64,000 nt of DNA from Chitinophaga filiformis (GCF_021646545.1 NZ_JAKIRP010000023.1:31251-95250), one strand, 5' to 3'. Positions 25,459 through 34,655 are shown, counted from the first letter of the stretch. Numbers and translations: made by a program. The notes: a model not told the origin generated them from the sequence alone.

Positions 25459-27866
25459 TCCGCTTTTAAATACTTCACCGGATTTGTCAGCGCTATTTTC
25501 AGCGCCTGATAGCTTACCGTCAGTACTGCCACCACCAACGCAAATACACCTGCCAGTACAAACATCCAGCCACTGATCGGAATGCGGTAAGCAAAATTAT
25601 TGAGCCATTTATCCATGGCCCACCAGGCTATAGGGCAGGACAAAAGAATAGCGATGAATACCAGTTTTACAAAATCCCTCGAAAGCAATAATGCGATATA
25701 GGAAGACGACGCACCCAGTACTTTCCTTATGCTCACTTCTTTGATGCGCAATTGTGCGGCATAAGCCGATAATCCGAACAGGCCCATACAGGATATAAAT
25801 ATTGCAAAGGCCGCGAAGGCTTTGAATATAGTGCTCATCTGATTCTCAGATGCATAGAGCCGGTTAAGTTTATCGTCAATGAAGGTATACGTGAATGTAC
25901 CGGTTGGTGTCAGCGTCTTTATTTTCTTCTCCATGAAAGCAAGGGCGGGCTGTATACGTCCGGGCCTTATTTTCAACAGCAGATAATTGGCGCGATAAGG
26001 GTCATATTTGATCACCAGCGGATCTACAGGCGTATGCAGGGATGCGAAGTTGAAATTCTTCACTACACCTACCACAGTGCCGGTATCGCCATCGAGCACG
26101 AAACGCTCACCGATGGGCGATGTCAGGTGATAAGCCTTCACTGCTGATTCATTGATGATATACTCTTTGTGCTTTACTGCCGGCATCTGGTTGAGAAAGT
26201 TCCTGCCTTCCAGCAAAGGGATCTGCAGCGTCGGTAGAAGCCGTTCGTCCGACCACATGATGCGGCTGTTGTCAAATTCCTGTTTGGGATCTGAAGACAA
26301 AGGCATGAAAGGCTGTGAACTGAACCGGTCGCCGGGAAGTGTGGAAACTATAGAGAAATCGGCTATATCAGGGCTTTGATTAATGTCATTGATCAGTGAA
26401 CCGAAGCGTTGCCACATAGGTCCGTAGATAGTGACAGCCGCAAGTTGAGTGCGGTCGAACCCAAGGTCCTTGTCATGGAAAAATCTGATCTGCCGGTAGA
26501 TCACGATCGTACTGATGATCATAAACACGGATACTACAAACTGAAAAATCACCAGTCCTTTCCTGATCGCATTCACAGAAGATCCCGGCGTACCCTTGCC
26601 TTTCAGTGCTGTAACAGGATGGAAGCGCGCCACACTCCACGCAGGATAGCTTCCGGCCAGCAAACCGATAAAGATGATCAGTAATGCAATGATGCCGAGA
26701 TTCGAAAAGGTGAAAAGTTCACCGGCGTAAAGTGAGCGGGATGCTATTACGTTGTAGAAAGGGATCGCTGCTTTGAACAGGATCAAAGCCAATACACTGG
26801 CGGCCAGCGAGGTTATTAACGATTCTGCCAGGATCTGTATGATCACCTGTTGCCGTGTAGCGCCTACTACTTTGCGCATACCTATTTCCTTCATCCTGCC
26901 GAAGGCTTGCGCGGTATAGAGGTTGATAAAATTGACTGCAGCTATGAGTAGTATGAATAAGGCTGCCAGGGAAAAGATCCTGACATAGGTAATGTCACTG
27001 TTAGGCGCCATTTCCTTCTCCAGCTTGGAGTGGAGGTGGATGTCGGTGATGGGTTGCAGACCGATCTCCCTGTCTGCCAATATCTCTTCACGTGTTTCAC
27101 CCGTTGGCAGAAAAAATTTTACGGTAAGATCATTGAGGCGCGATCTTACCTTTTCAAAGGAAGCGGCTTTGTCCAGCACTACATAGGTGTAAAAGCCATT
27201 CCAGGTCCTGTTAGCCAGCGACTGATCGTTCTGATGATGGCGAATGGTAGCCATCGACAGCAGGTAATCAAACTGCAGGTGGGATGGGTAAGTATGCTCG
27301 CGGATGACGCCTGTTACCTTTAAGGGAGCGTTGTTCACATCATCGCGCAGTACTTTGCCAACAGGATCGGTGTCGCCGAAGTACCGCTGTGCCATTTTCT
27401 CTGTAATAACAATGTTATCAGGCCCCTGCAGTGCCGTAGCCTTATCTCCGGCCACAAAATCCAGGTCAAATACGTCCGTTACAGTTGGATCGGCGAAGAA
27501 GCCGTTTTTCTCCTCAAACTTGTTTATAACGCCATTGGGAGCAGTGTAACTGAACACCTGGAGCGGGTAGGGCCGGTGAAAGCGTACGATATTAACCACT
27601 TCAGGAAATTCTTCCTGCAGGGCAGGACCGGTAGGAAAAGAGGTGGCAGCCCAGTGACGGGCGCCTTCTCCCTTACCCTGTAAGGTGACACGGAAGATGC
27701 GGTCGGCTTTGGAGTACCCCTCGTCATAACTCAGTTCCTGTTTTACATGAAATATGATGAGCAGGGCGCAGGCCATTCCCAGTGCGAGACCGGCTATGTT
27801 GATGGTGGTGAAGATCTTATTCTTCCACAGGTTGCGTAAGGCTATTTTAAGATAACTCTTTAACAT
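25455..27866 (-). CDS. ABC-type FtsX/MacB-like permease
   Basis: 803 aa from ATG 27866 (MLKSYLKIALRNLWKNKIFT, the usual family start); an ATG 9 codons upstream is less likely. One N-terminal helix (about 21-41) is followed by a MacB-type periplasmic core (about 45-270), an FtsX domain with three helices (about 275-420, containing MKEIGMRKVVGATRQQVIIQ), a second periplasmic core, and a second FtsX domain at the C-terminus (RIKEVSIRKVLGASSSYIAL). No ATPase or outer-membrane partner adjoins, as is common for these permeases in Chitinophagaceae. Probable peptide or antibiotic export; inference. Confidence 0.92.
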   Translation of the reverse strand: MLKSYLKIALRNLWKNKIFTTINIAGLALGMACALLIIFHVKQELSYDEGYSKADRIFRVTLQGKGEGARHWAATSFPTGPALQEEFPEVVNIVRFHRPYPLQVFSYTAPNGVINKFEEKNGFFADPTVTDVFDLDFVAGDKATALQGPDNIVITEKMAQRYFGDTDPVGKVLRDDVNNAPLKVTGVIREHTYPSHLQFDYLLSMATIRHHQNDQSLANRTWNGFYTYVVLDKAASFEKVRSRLNDLTVKFFLPTGETREEILADREIGLQPITDIHLHSKLEKEMAPNSDITYVRIFSLAALFILLIAAVNFINLYTAQAFGRMKEIGMRKVVGATRQQVIIQILAESLITSLAASVLALILFKAAIPFYNVIASRSLYAGELFTFSNLGIIALLIIFIGLLAGSYPAWSVARFHPVTALKGKGTPGSSVNAIRKGLVIFQFVVSVFMIISTIVIYRQIRFFHDKDLGFDRTQLAAVTIYGPMWQRFGSLINDINQSPDIADFSIVSTLPGDRFSSQPFMPLSSDPKQEFDNSRIMWSDERLLPTLQIPLLEGRNFLNQMPAVKHKEYIINESAVKAYHLTSPIGERFVLDGDTGTVVGVVKNFNFASLHTPVDPLVIKYDPYRANYLLLKIRPGRIQPALAFMEKKIKTLTPTGTFTYTFIDDKLNRLYASENQMSTIFKAFAAFAIFISCMGLFGLSAYAAQLRIKEVSIRKVLGASSSYIALLLSRDFVKLVFIAILLSCPIAWWAMDKWLNNFAYRIPISGWMFVLAGVFALVVAVLTVSYQALKIALTNPVKYLKAD

Positions 27867-28015
27867 ACAATGATGAAATATACTAAGTATCATCCAAGTA
27901 AGTGCCGGATTGTTAATGCGTTAATAATCAGTAAAGTATTTATAGGGGTAAGGACCAAAATGTCCGTTTTTAATACAATATCTGTCCACTTTTAAAAAAG
28001 TTCGCCGTAGTTCGG

Positions 28016-28023
28016 TAGTTTTG
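28016..28023 (+). promoter_or_regulatory. -7 box TAGTTTTG for the START-like gene
   Basis: Perfect TAnnTTTG, 20 nt before ATG 28044. No clear -33 TTG at 17-23 nt. Confidence 0.4.
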
Positions 28024-28043
28024 TGACGGATTTCAACCTATAG

Positions 28044-28691
28044 ATGAACATGAAACATTTATCGATCGTTAGCCTGGCCCTGCTTTTCAGCCTGGTGAGT
28101 TTTGGACAGGAAACCTGGACATTAAAGAGTAACAAAGATGGCATCGCCATCTATACCAAGACTATAGAAAACTCTAATTACAAGGGCATCAGGGTAAAGT
28201 GTTCTTTACCAGCTACTTTGTCCCAGTTTGTAGCGGTGATTATGGATGTGAATACGGCCACTGAATGGCTGTACAGCACTAAATCGAGCACTTTACTGAA
28301 ACAGGTATCTCCCGCTGAGGTTTACTACTATTCCGAAGTTGGACTGCCCTGGCCGCTAAGTAACAGGGATTTCGTTTGTCATCTGACGGCGAAGCAGGAC
28401 CCACGTACCAAAATAGTGACTATTGACGGTCCTGTAGTACCGGACTATATGCCGGAGAAAAGCGGTATTGTACGTGTAACACGTTCTTCCGGAAAATGGA
28501 TCATTGCGCCCGGAGAGAACAATACAGTGAATATTGAGTATACATTGGAGGCTGATCCTGGTGGAAGCATTCCTGCCTGGCTGGTGAACCTGTTTGCCAC
28601 CAAAGGCCCGATGGAGTCTTTCAGGAAACTGAAAACCCAGATCAACAAACCGCAGTACAAGAAAGTGCAGTATGCCTTTATAAAGAACTGA
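28044..28691 (+). CDS. START-domain-like secreted lipid-binding protein
   Basis: 215 aa. Signal peptide (MNMKHLSIVSLALLFSLVSFG), then a START/Bet v1-like domain: WTLKSNKDGIAIYTKTIENS, YKGIRVKCSLPATLSQFVAV, YYYSEVGLPWPLSNRDFV and PGGSIPAWLVNLFATKGP, the last typical of the C-terminal helix in START proteins. Probably binds a hydrophobic ligand in the periplasm; ligand unknown. Single gene, divergent from the FtsX permease. Confidence 0.85.
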   Translation: MNMKHLSIVSLALLFSLVSFGQETWTLKSNKDGIAIYTKTIENSNYKGIRVKCSLPATLSQFVAVIMDVNTATEWLYSTKSSTLLKQVSPAEVYYYSEVGLPWPLSNRDFVCHLTAKQDPRTKIVTIDGPVVPDYMPEKSGIVRVTRSSGKWIIAPGENNTVNIEYTLEADPGGSIPAWLVNLFATKGPMESFRKLKTQINKPQYKKVQYAFIKN

Positions 28692-28702
28692 CGGTTACCT
28701 GA

Positions 28703-29197
28703 TTAAAATTTCTTCCCTGCAACTTTCCCTACATAAGTGCCCTGCATTTGTCGGCCAGCTACGGTGATGTCGAAATCTATTGTGAAGGTTTCTCCGTTAT
28801 TGCTGACATTCATAGTGCCTGCTGTTACACCCGTAATCTCAAATCCATTACCATATATGCCGCTGGGCGTATACTTTACTACCGCATTGGAAAAATGCTT
28901 TCTTTTATCGTAAGCAGCGTCATTACGATCCAGGTACGTATACTTATGAGAGAAATAAAGGCTGTCAACGAAGATCTGTACAGCGTTTTGAATATATGTG
29001 GGAGCTTGCGGAACATTGGTGAGTACTAATCCGTCATTACCTGTCCAGTAAGTATAGTCGGACAGGTAAGATTTCCCTTCTATCGTAAATTCCCCGCCTG
29101 TTGGTCTGACTTCATTTTCCTTTTCCACTTGCCCGTCTTTTCTGCATGCGCTGGCAAAAGTGCTTGCCGCAAGCAGGAACAATGCGAGTTTTTTCAT
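28703..29197 (-). CDS. Hypothetical lipoprotein, 164 aa
   Basis: Signal peptide with lipobox FASAC, lipidated at Cys18 (MKKLALFLLAASTFASACRK). The rest is a compact beta-rich domain containing GGEFTIEGKSYLSDYTYW, FEITGVTAGTMNVSNNGETF and MQGTYVGKVAGKKF, resembling the small lipocalin-like lipoproteins frequent in Bacteroidota. No function is assigned. It converges on the START-like gene with an 11-nt gap. Confidence 0.8.
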   Translation of the reverse strand: MKKLALFLLAASTFASACRKDGQVEKENEVRPTGGEFTIEGKSYLSDYTYWTGNDGLVLTNVPQAPTYIQNAVQIFVDSLYFSHKYTYLDRNDAAYDKRKHFSNAVVKYTPSGIYGNGFEITGVTAGTMNVSNNGETFTIDFDITVAGRQMQGTYVGKVAGKKF

Positions 29198-29296
29198 TGA
29201 TCTATGGTTTGCTATATTGTTGTTGTGGTAACAGGCTGATGCAGACCTGTTTGCGTTTGCAAATATACATATTAATTTATTATTTATATCCCTGGG

Positions 29297-29366
29297 GTTT
29301 CACCCCGCGCTACAAACACTGGACTCCTGACGGAGTCCTATTGTGTTTTGTTGATGGCGATGGTTG
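29297..29366 (+). repeat. 70-bp direct repeat copy 1 (contains REP-like core)
   Basis: Identical over 70 nt to 29480-29549. It starts GTTTCACCCCGCGCTACAAA, continues with the hairpin GGACTCC TGAC GGAGTCC, and ends TTGTTGATGGCGATGGTTG. With the G residues just before it, GGGG-TTTCA-CCCC forms a second small hairpin. Confidence 0.9.
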
Positions 29367-29479
29367 CCGCGGGGCGTTGGTCGCCGGGGTTCCGTGGGGC
29401 GTGGCTTTCCCGTGGTTTTCGGGGGACGCGGTTTCCCGGGGTTTCCCGGCGGGACGCGGTTTCCCGTGGTTTCCCCGTG
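29367..29479 (+). repeat. G-rich spacer with GGTTTCCC/GTGGTTT iterations
   Basis: Dense runs of G3-G5 (for example CGCGGGGCGTTGG, TTCGGGGGACGCGG) and repeated GGTTTCCCGTGGTTT units. Strand-asymmetric, no convincing coding use. It could form G-quadruplex structures. Confidence 0.6.
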
Positions 29480-29549
29480 GTTTCACCCCGCGCTACAAAC
29501 ACTGGACTCCTGACGGAGTCCTATTGTGTTTTGTTGATGGCGATGGTTG
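29480..29549 (+). repeat. 70-bp direct repeat copy 2
   Basis: Second identical copy of the 29297-29366 unit, 183 bp downstream, again followed by a G-rich tract (29550-29616). Confidence 0.9.
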
Positions 29550-29616
29550 TGGGGGGGCGCCGGGTGGGCCTGGTTTCCCGTGGTTTTCCCGGGGCAGTGG
29601 TTCCTCGCGGTTGACG

Positions 29617-29672
29617 GGGTTTCACCCCGCGTTATAAACAATAGGCCCGCCGCGGCGAGCCTATTGTTTATA
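29617..29672. repeat. Diverged third copy with a strong hairpin
   Basis: GGGGTTTCACCCCGCG is kept, then TATAAACAATAGGC pairs perfectly (14 bp) with GCCTATTGTTTATA across a 12-nt GC-rich loop. It lies 58 bp past the stop of the minus-strand lipoprotein gene and may end that transcript. Confidence 0.8.
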
Positions 29673-29729
29673 GAATGATGTTCCGTTCCGCGGTTGCATC
29701 TCTACTGAGATTACACCTGGGATCTCTCC

Positions 29730-30866
29730 TTACATATTGTTGTAGATATTCTGCATATCACGTGTCAGCTGATCATAGATCGGTCTGGTGAACTGCAGGA
29801 ACAATTCCTGCGGAGGAGGTGGAGCTACGTCTTCTCCAACCATCAGCGCCTTGTCCTCATCGCTCAGCGCACGTTCGTCACCTTTAAAATACCCGTATTG
29901 ATTCAGCCAGGTGTAGCTGCCCGGGAGTCTGTCGGTACGGATGATATTGTTAGTCGCCACATCGATCAGCTGATAGTCCAGCAGGCCTTTGGATACAACG
30001 GTCGCCTTTACAACGTACACTTTGGCTTTTACGGTGCCATAGCGATTGATAGTAGCTTTACCAGTGCTGTCTTTTACAGTTGCCACGACGATCTGTTTGG
30101 ACACTTCTCTTTCTGAGCGGTCTACGTAGGTTTGTCCTACTACGAAATCGTTGAAACTCATTTCCAGGAACTGGTCGGGTTGTATTTTATTGTTCCGGGC
30201 GATGCGCTCGTCCGTAAATTTCACAAACCGGTTGATGTTCCGCTGTTGCAGGTTACGGATCAGTACATCCCGGAACTGGTCGGCGCTGAACTGATAGTAG
30301 GGAGAGCGCACGTCTACGTGTCTCACTACCACATTCACAAGGCCTCTCTGGTAAGATTCGTCCATGAGCTGCGCCGAATTGCGGTAGTTAGGGATCAGGT
30401 TCAGGGCGGCCTGGAATTCATCAAAGGCTTGTCTGGCGGCGGCTTTATCGCCCTGTTCAAGCAGGGAGACGCCTCTGTCATACCTTACCTGGGCCGCATT
30501 TTCCTGGGCGCCGGTAATGGCATTCCGATAATCTTTCGGTTTTACAATGGCCAGGGCTGCAGGAGAGGCATGGATGCCATCGTACAGACGCTGGAGCGCA
30601 CGGTATTCCGAGCGGATGTATTCCCATTTCAAAGGGTCGTTGGAGACCATGTAGCCATTGACTTTATCTTCGTGGGAACGTTGGGCCTGTGAATAGGCCT
30701 GAGGAAGTAGTTGTAGTGAGACAGTGTGTTCAGGTCTTTTCTGTAATTTTTTTACGAACGACATTACCGCTTCATCGTAGCGGCCTTTGTTGTAGAGTTT
30801 TTCACCCGATTTACAGGACAGGATCAATAGGATAGGGGCTATGAGCCACCAGAAACGGTTTTGCAT
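29730..30866 (-). CDS. Hypothetical lipoprotein with TPR-like region
   Basis: 378 aa. Lipobox LILSC, lipidated at Cys18. Residues 20-180 contain TPR-like helices (EKLYNKGRYDEAVMSFVKKL and RYDRGVSLLEQGDKAAARQA). The second half is a beta-rich domain with SFNDFVVGQTYVDRSEREV and YQLIDVATNNIIRTDRLPGS, resembling domains of stress-linked envelope lipoproteins. The specific function is not known. Separated from smpB by 20 nt, so it could be co-transcribed, but it also has its own -7 box. Confidence 0.75.
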   Translation of the reverse strand: MQNRFWWLIAPILLILSCKSGEKLYNKGRYDEAVMSFVKKLQKRPEHTVSLQLLPQAYSQAQRSHEDKVNGYMVSNDPLKWEYIRSEYRALQRLYDGIHASPAALAIVKPKDYRNAITGAQENAAQVRYDRGVSLLEQGDKAAARQAFDEFQAALNLIPNYRNSAQLMDESYQRGLVNVVVRHVDVRSPYYQFSADQFRDVLIRNLQQRNINRFVKFTDERIARNNKIQPDQFLEMSFNDFVVGQTYVDRSEREVSKQIVVATVKDSTGKATINRYGTVKAKVYVVKATVVSKGLLDYQLIDVATNNIIRTDRLPGSYTWLNQYGYFKGDERALSDEDKALMVGEDVAPPPPQELFLQFTRPIYDQLTRDMQNIYNNM

Positions 30867-30871
30867 ATGCT

Positions 30872-30879
30872 CGAATATA
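30872..30879 (-). promoter_or_regulatory. -7-like box TATATTCG directly before the lipoprotein gene
   Basis: On the minus strand TATATTCG is followed by 5 nt and then the ATG at 30866. The same TAnnTTCG variant, with good -33 spacing, occurs before the permease (42035) and DoxX (43795). It predicts a leaderless mRNA if used. Confidence 0.35.
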
Positions 30880-30886
30880 AATTTTC

Positions 30887-31327
30887 TTATTTCAGGAACC
30901 TTCTGATCTCCCTGTCCGTTTCACGCTGTTTAATGCTTTCACGTTTATCATGCAGCTTTTTACCTTTACCGAGGCCGATCTCGATCTTTGCGAGGCTTTT
31001 GTCGGTAATAAAAATGCGAAGCGGGATAATGCTATAGCCGCGTTCTTTTATCTTATTCTCAAGTTTCCGCAGTTCCCGCTTGGTCAGCAGTAACTTGCGT
31101 TCACGCAGGGGATCATGATTAGCATAAGTGCCGTGTGAATACTCGGCGATATGCAGGCTTTTAACAAACAATTCTCCTTTTGAGAAATAGCAGAATGAAT
31201 CGTTGAAGCTTACCCTGCTTCCACGGATGGACTTGATCTCTGTGCCTGTCAACACCATGCCGGCAATATACTTATCCTCTATTGCGTACTCGAAATATGC
31301 CGATCTGTTCTTGAGTTCTGCTGCCAT
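30887..31327 (-). CDS. smpB: SsrA-binding protein SmpB
   Basis: 146 aa. Binds tmRNA and helps it enter stalled ribosomes. Core motifs: NRSAYFEYAIEDKYIAGMVL, GTEIKSIRGSRVSFNDSFC, RKLLLTKRELRKL and LGKGKKLHDKRESIKQRETD, with the basic tail REIRRFLK. Length and order match the family. A 14-bp inverted repeat separates it from accD upstream. Confidence 0.97.
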   Translation of the reverse strand: MAAELKNRSAYFEYAIEDKYIAGMVLTGTEIKSIRGSRVSFNDSFCYFSKGELFVKSLHIAEYSHGTYANHDPLRERKLLLTKRELRKLENKIKERGYSIIPLRIFITDKSLAKIEIGLGKGKKLHDKRESIKQRETDREIRRFLK

Positions 31328-31349
31328 CTTCTTATTAGTTAGGAGCTAA

Positions 31350-31414
31350 AAATTAGGAATTAAAAATTGAAATCCGGAAGCGCTGCCCCAATTCCAATCC
31401 TTAATTCCTAATTT
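31350..31414. repeat. AT-rich 14-bp inverted repeat between accD and smpB
   Basis: AAATTAGGAATTAA (31350-31363) and TTAATTCCTAATTT (31401-31414) are perfect complements with a 37-nt loop containing more AATT/TTCC repeats. A related GGAATTA/TCCTGAT motif sits between ppx and ppk (56598-56635). Confidence 0.8.
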
Positions 31415-31437
31415 CCTGATTTCTTCAGTTTTGGTGC

Positions 31438-32286
31438 TTAGTGTTTAAATAATTCCAATAACACTGCCAGACGTTGTTTCATCTCCTTACGGTCGATGAT
31501 CAGGTCCAGGAAGCCATGTTCCAGCAGGAATTCTGCACTCTGGAAACCTTCAGGCAGGTCTTTTTTAATTGTTTCCTTGATAACACGCGGACCGGCAAAA
31601 CCGATCAGTGCTTTAGGCTCTGCAACATTCAGGTCGCCCAGCATTGCGAAAGACGCCGTCACACCACCGGTGGTAGGGTCTGTCATCAGGGAAATATAAG
31701 GCAGCTTTGCTTCTGCCAGCTGTGTCAGTTTTGCGGACGTTTTTGCCATCTGCATCAGGGAAAAAGCGCTTTCCATCATACGGGCGCCTCCTGATTTGGA
31801 GATGATCATCAACGGCATTTTGTTTGCGATACAATGATCGATAGAACGGGCGATTTTTTCACCTACTACGGAACCCATGGATCCACCAATGAAGGCGAAG
31901 TCCATACAGGCGATCACCAGGTCGTTACCCTGTACCTTACCTGCACCTACCCGCATCGCATCTTTCAGTCCTGACTTCTTCTGTGCATCTACCAGTCTCG
32001 CACCATAAGGCTTGAGGTCTTTAAATCCGAGAAAGTCTTTCGGATAGATGTTTTCAAAAAGCTCTTCGAACTGATTATTGTCAAATAGTATTTCGAAATA
32101 CTCAGCCGAATTAATGCGATTGTGGTAATTACACTTGTCGCATACATAATAGTGCTCCTTCAGATCCTTTACTGTAGAGGTTTTTTTGCAGTTAGGACAT
32201 TTGTGCCACAACCCATCCGGCGCCTCTTTCTTTTCACTTGTAGACGTTTGAATGCCTTGTTTAATGCGCTTAAACCAGCTTGACAT
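31438..32286 (-). CDS. accD: Acetyl-CoA carboxylase carboxyltransferase subunit beta
   Basis: 282 aa. First committed step of fatty-acid synthesis. The N-terminal zinc ribbon has Cys30, Cys33, Cys49 and Cys52 (HKCPNCKK, VCDKCNYH). The crotonase-like core shows KSGLKDAMRVGAGKVQGNDL, MDFAFIGGSMGSVVGEKIAR, SKSGGARMMESAFSLMQMAK and DPTTGGVTASFAMLGDLNVA, then GPRVIKETIKKDLPEGFQSA. Length and motifs are standard. It lies between fbaA and smpB on the minus strand, with its own 209-nt upstream gap, so it is probably transcribed separately. Confidence 0.97.
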   Translation of the reverse strand: MSSWFKRIKQGIQTSTSEKKEAPDGLWHKCPNCKKTSTVKDLKEHYYVCDKCNYHNRINSAEYFEILFDNNQFEELFENIYPKDFLGFKDLKPYGARLVDAQKKSGLKDAMRVGAGKVQGNDLVIACMDFAFIGGSMGSVVGEKIARSIDHCIANKMPLMIISKSGGARMMESAFSLMQMAKTSAKLTQLAEAKLPYISLMTDPTTGGVTASFAMLGDLNVAEPKALIGFAGPRVIKETIKKDLPEGFQSAEFLLEHGFLDLIIDRKEMKQRLAVLLELFKH

Positions 32287-32439
32287 ATTGTGCTATTAGG
32301 TTACAAAATAGTTGTGCAAGATACAAATTATATTAACTTCCAAAGTATTCTACCCCGAGATTTATACTTAAAGTACCTGGCAACCAATAATTTGATTGGA
32401 AAGATATATATATAAGTGCTATAATAAAAGTGTATTTAC

Positions 32440-32471
32440 AAAAAAATCCTCAGGAATGACTTCCTGAGGAT
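32440..32471 (-). terminator. Rho-independent terminator of fbaA
   Basis: Read on the minus strand: ATCCTCAGGAA, loop GTCA, TTCCTGAGGAT, then T7. It begins 25 nt after the fbaA stop. Confidence 0.92.
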
Positions 32472-32495
32472 CGATAAATTGTACCGCTTCGCGGA

Positions 32496-33563
32496 TTATG
32501 CGTTCCTGTTCAGACAGTTCAGGTCAGCAAAGGCTTCTTCCAGACGTTTAACGAAAGTTTCTTCGCCTTTACGCAGCCATACGCGTGGGTCATAGTATTT
32601 TTTATTTGGTTTATCTGCACCTTCAGGGTTACCCAGCTGGCCCTGCAGATAATCTCTCTTCGCTTCGTAGAAGTCATGTACACCTTCCCAGAATGCCCAC
32701 TGCATGTCGGTATCGATGTTCATTTTGATCACACCGTAACCCAGTGCTTCGTTGATCTGGTGTTTAGGTGAACCGGAACCACCATGGAATACATAGTATA
32801 CCGGTTTAGGAGCAGTACCGTGTTTCTTCTGGATGAATTCCTGGCTGTTGTGCAGGATCACAGGACGCAGTTCCACGTTACCTGGAGAGTATACACCGTG
32901 TACGTTACCGAATGCAGCAGCTACAGTGAAACGGCTACCTACTTTAGACAGTGTTTCGTAAGCGTAAGCTACTTCTTCAGGTTGTGTATACAGTTTGTGG
33001 TTTTCAACGCCGGAGTTGTCCACGCCATCTTCTTCACCACCAGTTACGCCCAGTTCGATCTCGATGGACATACCCAGCTTGTTCATTCTCTCGAAATATT
33101 TCAGGGAAGTTTCTATATTCTCGTGCAGTGGCTCTTCGGAGAGGTCCAGCATGTGGGAGCTGTACAGTGGCTGACCAGTCTGTTTCATGAACGCTTCACC
33201 AGCATCCAGCAGACCGTCGATCCATGGCAGCCATTTTTTAGCAGCGTGGTCGGTGTGCAGTACTACAGGAACGCCATAGTATTTTGCCACCTCGTGTACG
33301 TGTTTTGCACCGGAAATACCACCGGCTATATTTGCCTGCAGTTTGTCGTTCGGCATTCCTTTACCCGCAAAGAACTGCGCGCCACCATTGGAAAACTGAA
33401 TAATTACAGGTGAATTTACTTTGGCAGCGGTTTCCAGTACTGCGTTTACGGAATTGGTACCTACTACGTTAACAGCAGGCATTGCCCATGCGTTATTCTT
33501 GGCATCATTGTACAGCGCATCCAGCTCTTCGCCGAATAACACGCCAGCTCTGTATTTTCCCAT
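32496..33563 (-). CDS. fbaA: Class II fructose-bisphosphate aldolase
   Basis: 355 aa. Zinc-dependent cleavage of fructose 1,6-bisphosphate. Seen: NAWAMPAVNVVGTNSVNAVL, PVVLHTDHAAKKWLPWIDGL (metal His), SSHMLDLSEEPLHENIETSL, ELGVTGGEEDGVDNSGVE, AAFGNVHGVYSPGNVELRP, FHGGSGSPKHQINEALGYGV and IKMNIDTDMQWAFWEGVHDF. This is the long E. coli FbaA type. Single gene between its own -7 box and terminator. Confidence 0.97.
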   Translation of the reverse strand: MGKYRAGVLFGEELDALYNDAKNNAWAMPAVNVVGTNSVNAVLETAAKVNSPVIIQFSNGGAQFFAGKGMPNDKLQANIAGGISGAKHVHEVAKYYGVPVVLHTDHAAKKWLPWIDGLLDAGEAFMKQTGQPLYSSHMLDLSEEPLHENIETSLKYFERMNKLGMSIEIELGVTGGEEDGVDNSGVENHKLYTQPEEVAYAYETLSKVGSRFTVAAAFGNVHGVYSPGNVELRPVILHNSQEFIQKKHGTAPKPVYYVFHGGSGSPKHQINEALGYGVIKMNIDTDMQWAFWEGVHDFYEAKRDYLQGQLGNPEGADKPNKKYYDPRVWLRKGEETFVKRLEEAFADLNCLNRNA

Positions 33564-33594
33564 AGCTTTCGGATTGTTTTACATTTAAGGAACG

Positions 33595-33602
33595 CAAATA
33601 TA
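33595..33602 (-). promoter_or_regulatory. -7 box TATATTTG of fbaA
   Basis: Perfect TAnnTTTG on the minus strand, 31 nt before ATG 33563. No clear -33 TTG, so support comes from the -7 match and position. Confidence 0.45.
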
Positions 33603-33806
33603 AGTACTAAAGATTAACTATTATAGTAGATTTCTGATTTAGAATTGTATGAATCACAAAAAATCTGGTGATTTTTATATGAATTCGTCATTTTTTGAGG
33701 CAAATTCTTATTGCTGGTCATTGATTTGGCCCTTATAATTCGATATTGTGCGATGCATCCTACGCTCTCTTCCGGTTGTCTGAGGTTGTTCTCCTTGTAT
33801 CGCCTG

Positions 33807-34628
33807 TCAGGATACCCTATGAGGCAATTCTTCCAGCTTTTGCCTGAATTCATGTAAATACACAGCCGCTTTCTCCAGCCGGCTGCCATACCAGGAAAAC
33901 ATTTCTCCGTCCACCAGTTCAATACGAACGCCTGGCAGTACATCCTGCAACTCTCTGATATGTTTCTCTTTGAATGGGTAAGGCTCGGAAGAAAGCAATA
34001 TCAGCTGGCAATTGCTTTTCAGTTGGTCAAGGTCAATGGTCGGGTAACGTGCCGTCCCGGCAAAAACATTCTCCAGCCGGCAATACGCCAACATGGTATG
34101 GATGAAAGTATCGCCGCCCGCTACCATCCACGGTTCCCGCCAGATGAAATAAGCGGTGTGCAATGGTGGCCGGGCCTGCAATGTTGTGGCCAGTTGTCTG
34201 AAACTGAGGTCGATATTGCCGGCTATTTCAGCAGCGCGTTCTATTTTACCGGTGATGTTACCGATGCTCCTGATCATATCCAGCGCATCTTCCAGGCATT
34301 GGATATCACTGACCCATACCGGTACGTGCTGCATCAGGAATTGCACCTGTTCAGCAGTATTTTCCTCCTTATTGGCAATCACCAGGTCGGGCTGTAAGGC
34401 CAGGATTTCTTCCAGGTGCAGTTGTTTAGTGCCGCCTATGCGTGTCTTATGCCGGAACCATGCCTCCGGATGAATGCAGAATTTTGTAATGCCGATCACC
34501 TCTTCATCCAGTCCGAGGTCGTACAGTAATTCTGTTTGCGAGGGAACCAGTGAGATGATCCGGCGGGGCGGGTAAGCGATGCTCACTTCCCGTCCCAGCT
34601 GGTCATTGTAAGTATTTGTTGCCGGCAT
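33807..34628 (-). CDS. BtuF-like helical-backbone metal/corrinoid-binding protein without signal peptide
   Basis: 273 aa. Class III periplasmic-binding fold of the BtuF/FepB type: RRIISLVPSQTELLYDLGLD, EEVIGITKFCIHPEAWFRHK, LEEILALQPDLVIANKEENT and WREPWMVAGGDTFIHTMLAY. Relatives deliver cobalamin or ferric chelates to ABC importers. The protein starts MPATNTYNDQLGREVSIAYP with no signal peptide or lipobox, and no btuCD neighbour is present, so a cytoplasmic role is possible. It starts 27 nt after the CBS-like gene, suggesting an operon with sulfur amino-acid metabolism. Cobalamin as ligand is inference. Confidence 0.8.
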   Translation of the reverse strand: MPATNTYNDQLGREVSIAYPPRRIISLVPSQTELLYDLGLDEEVIGITKFCIHPEAWFRHKTRIGGTKQLHLEEILALQPDLVIANKEENTAEQVQFLMQHVPVWVSDIQCLEDALDMIRSIGNITGKIERAAEIAGNIDLSFRQLATTLQARPPLHTAYFIWREPWMVAGGDTFIHTMLAYCRLENVFAGTARYPTIDLDQLKSNCQLILLSSEPYPFKEKHIRELQDVLPGVRIELVDGEMFSWYGSRLEKAAVYLHEFRQKLEELPHRVS

Positions 34629-34655
34629 CAGCTGCCTGTTGTTTTTAGTAGTTTA

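Noticed and set aside
29146..29637. 163-codon open frame through the G-rich repeats
   Set aside because: The frame is open only because the repeats lack stops; it runs over the lipoprotein start and repeats the same peptide with the DNA repeat.
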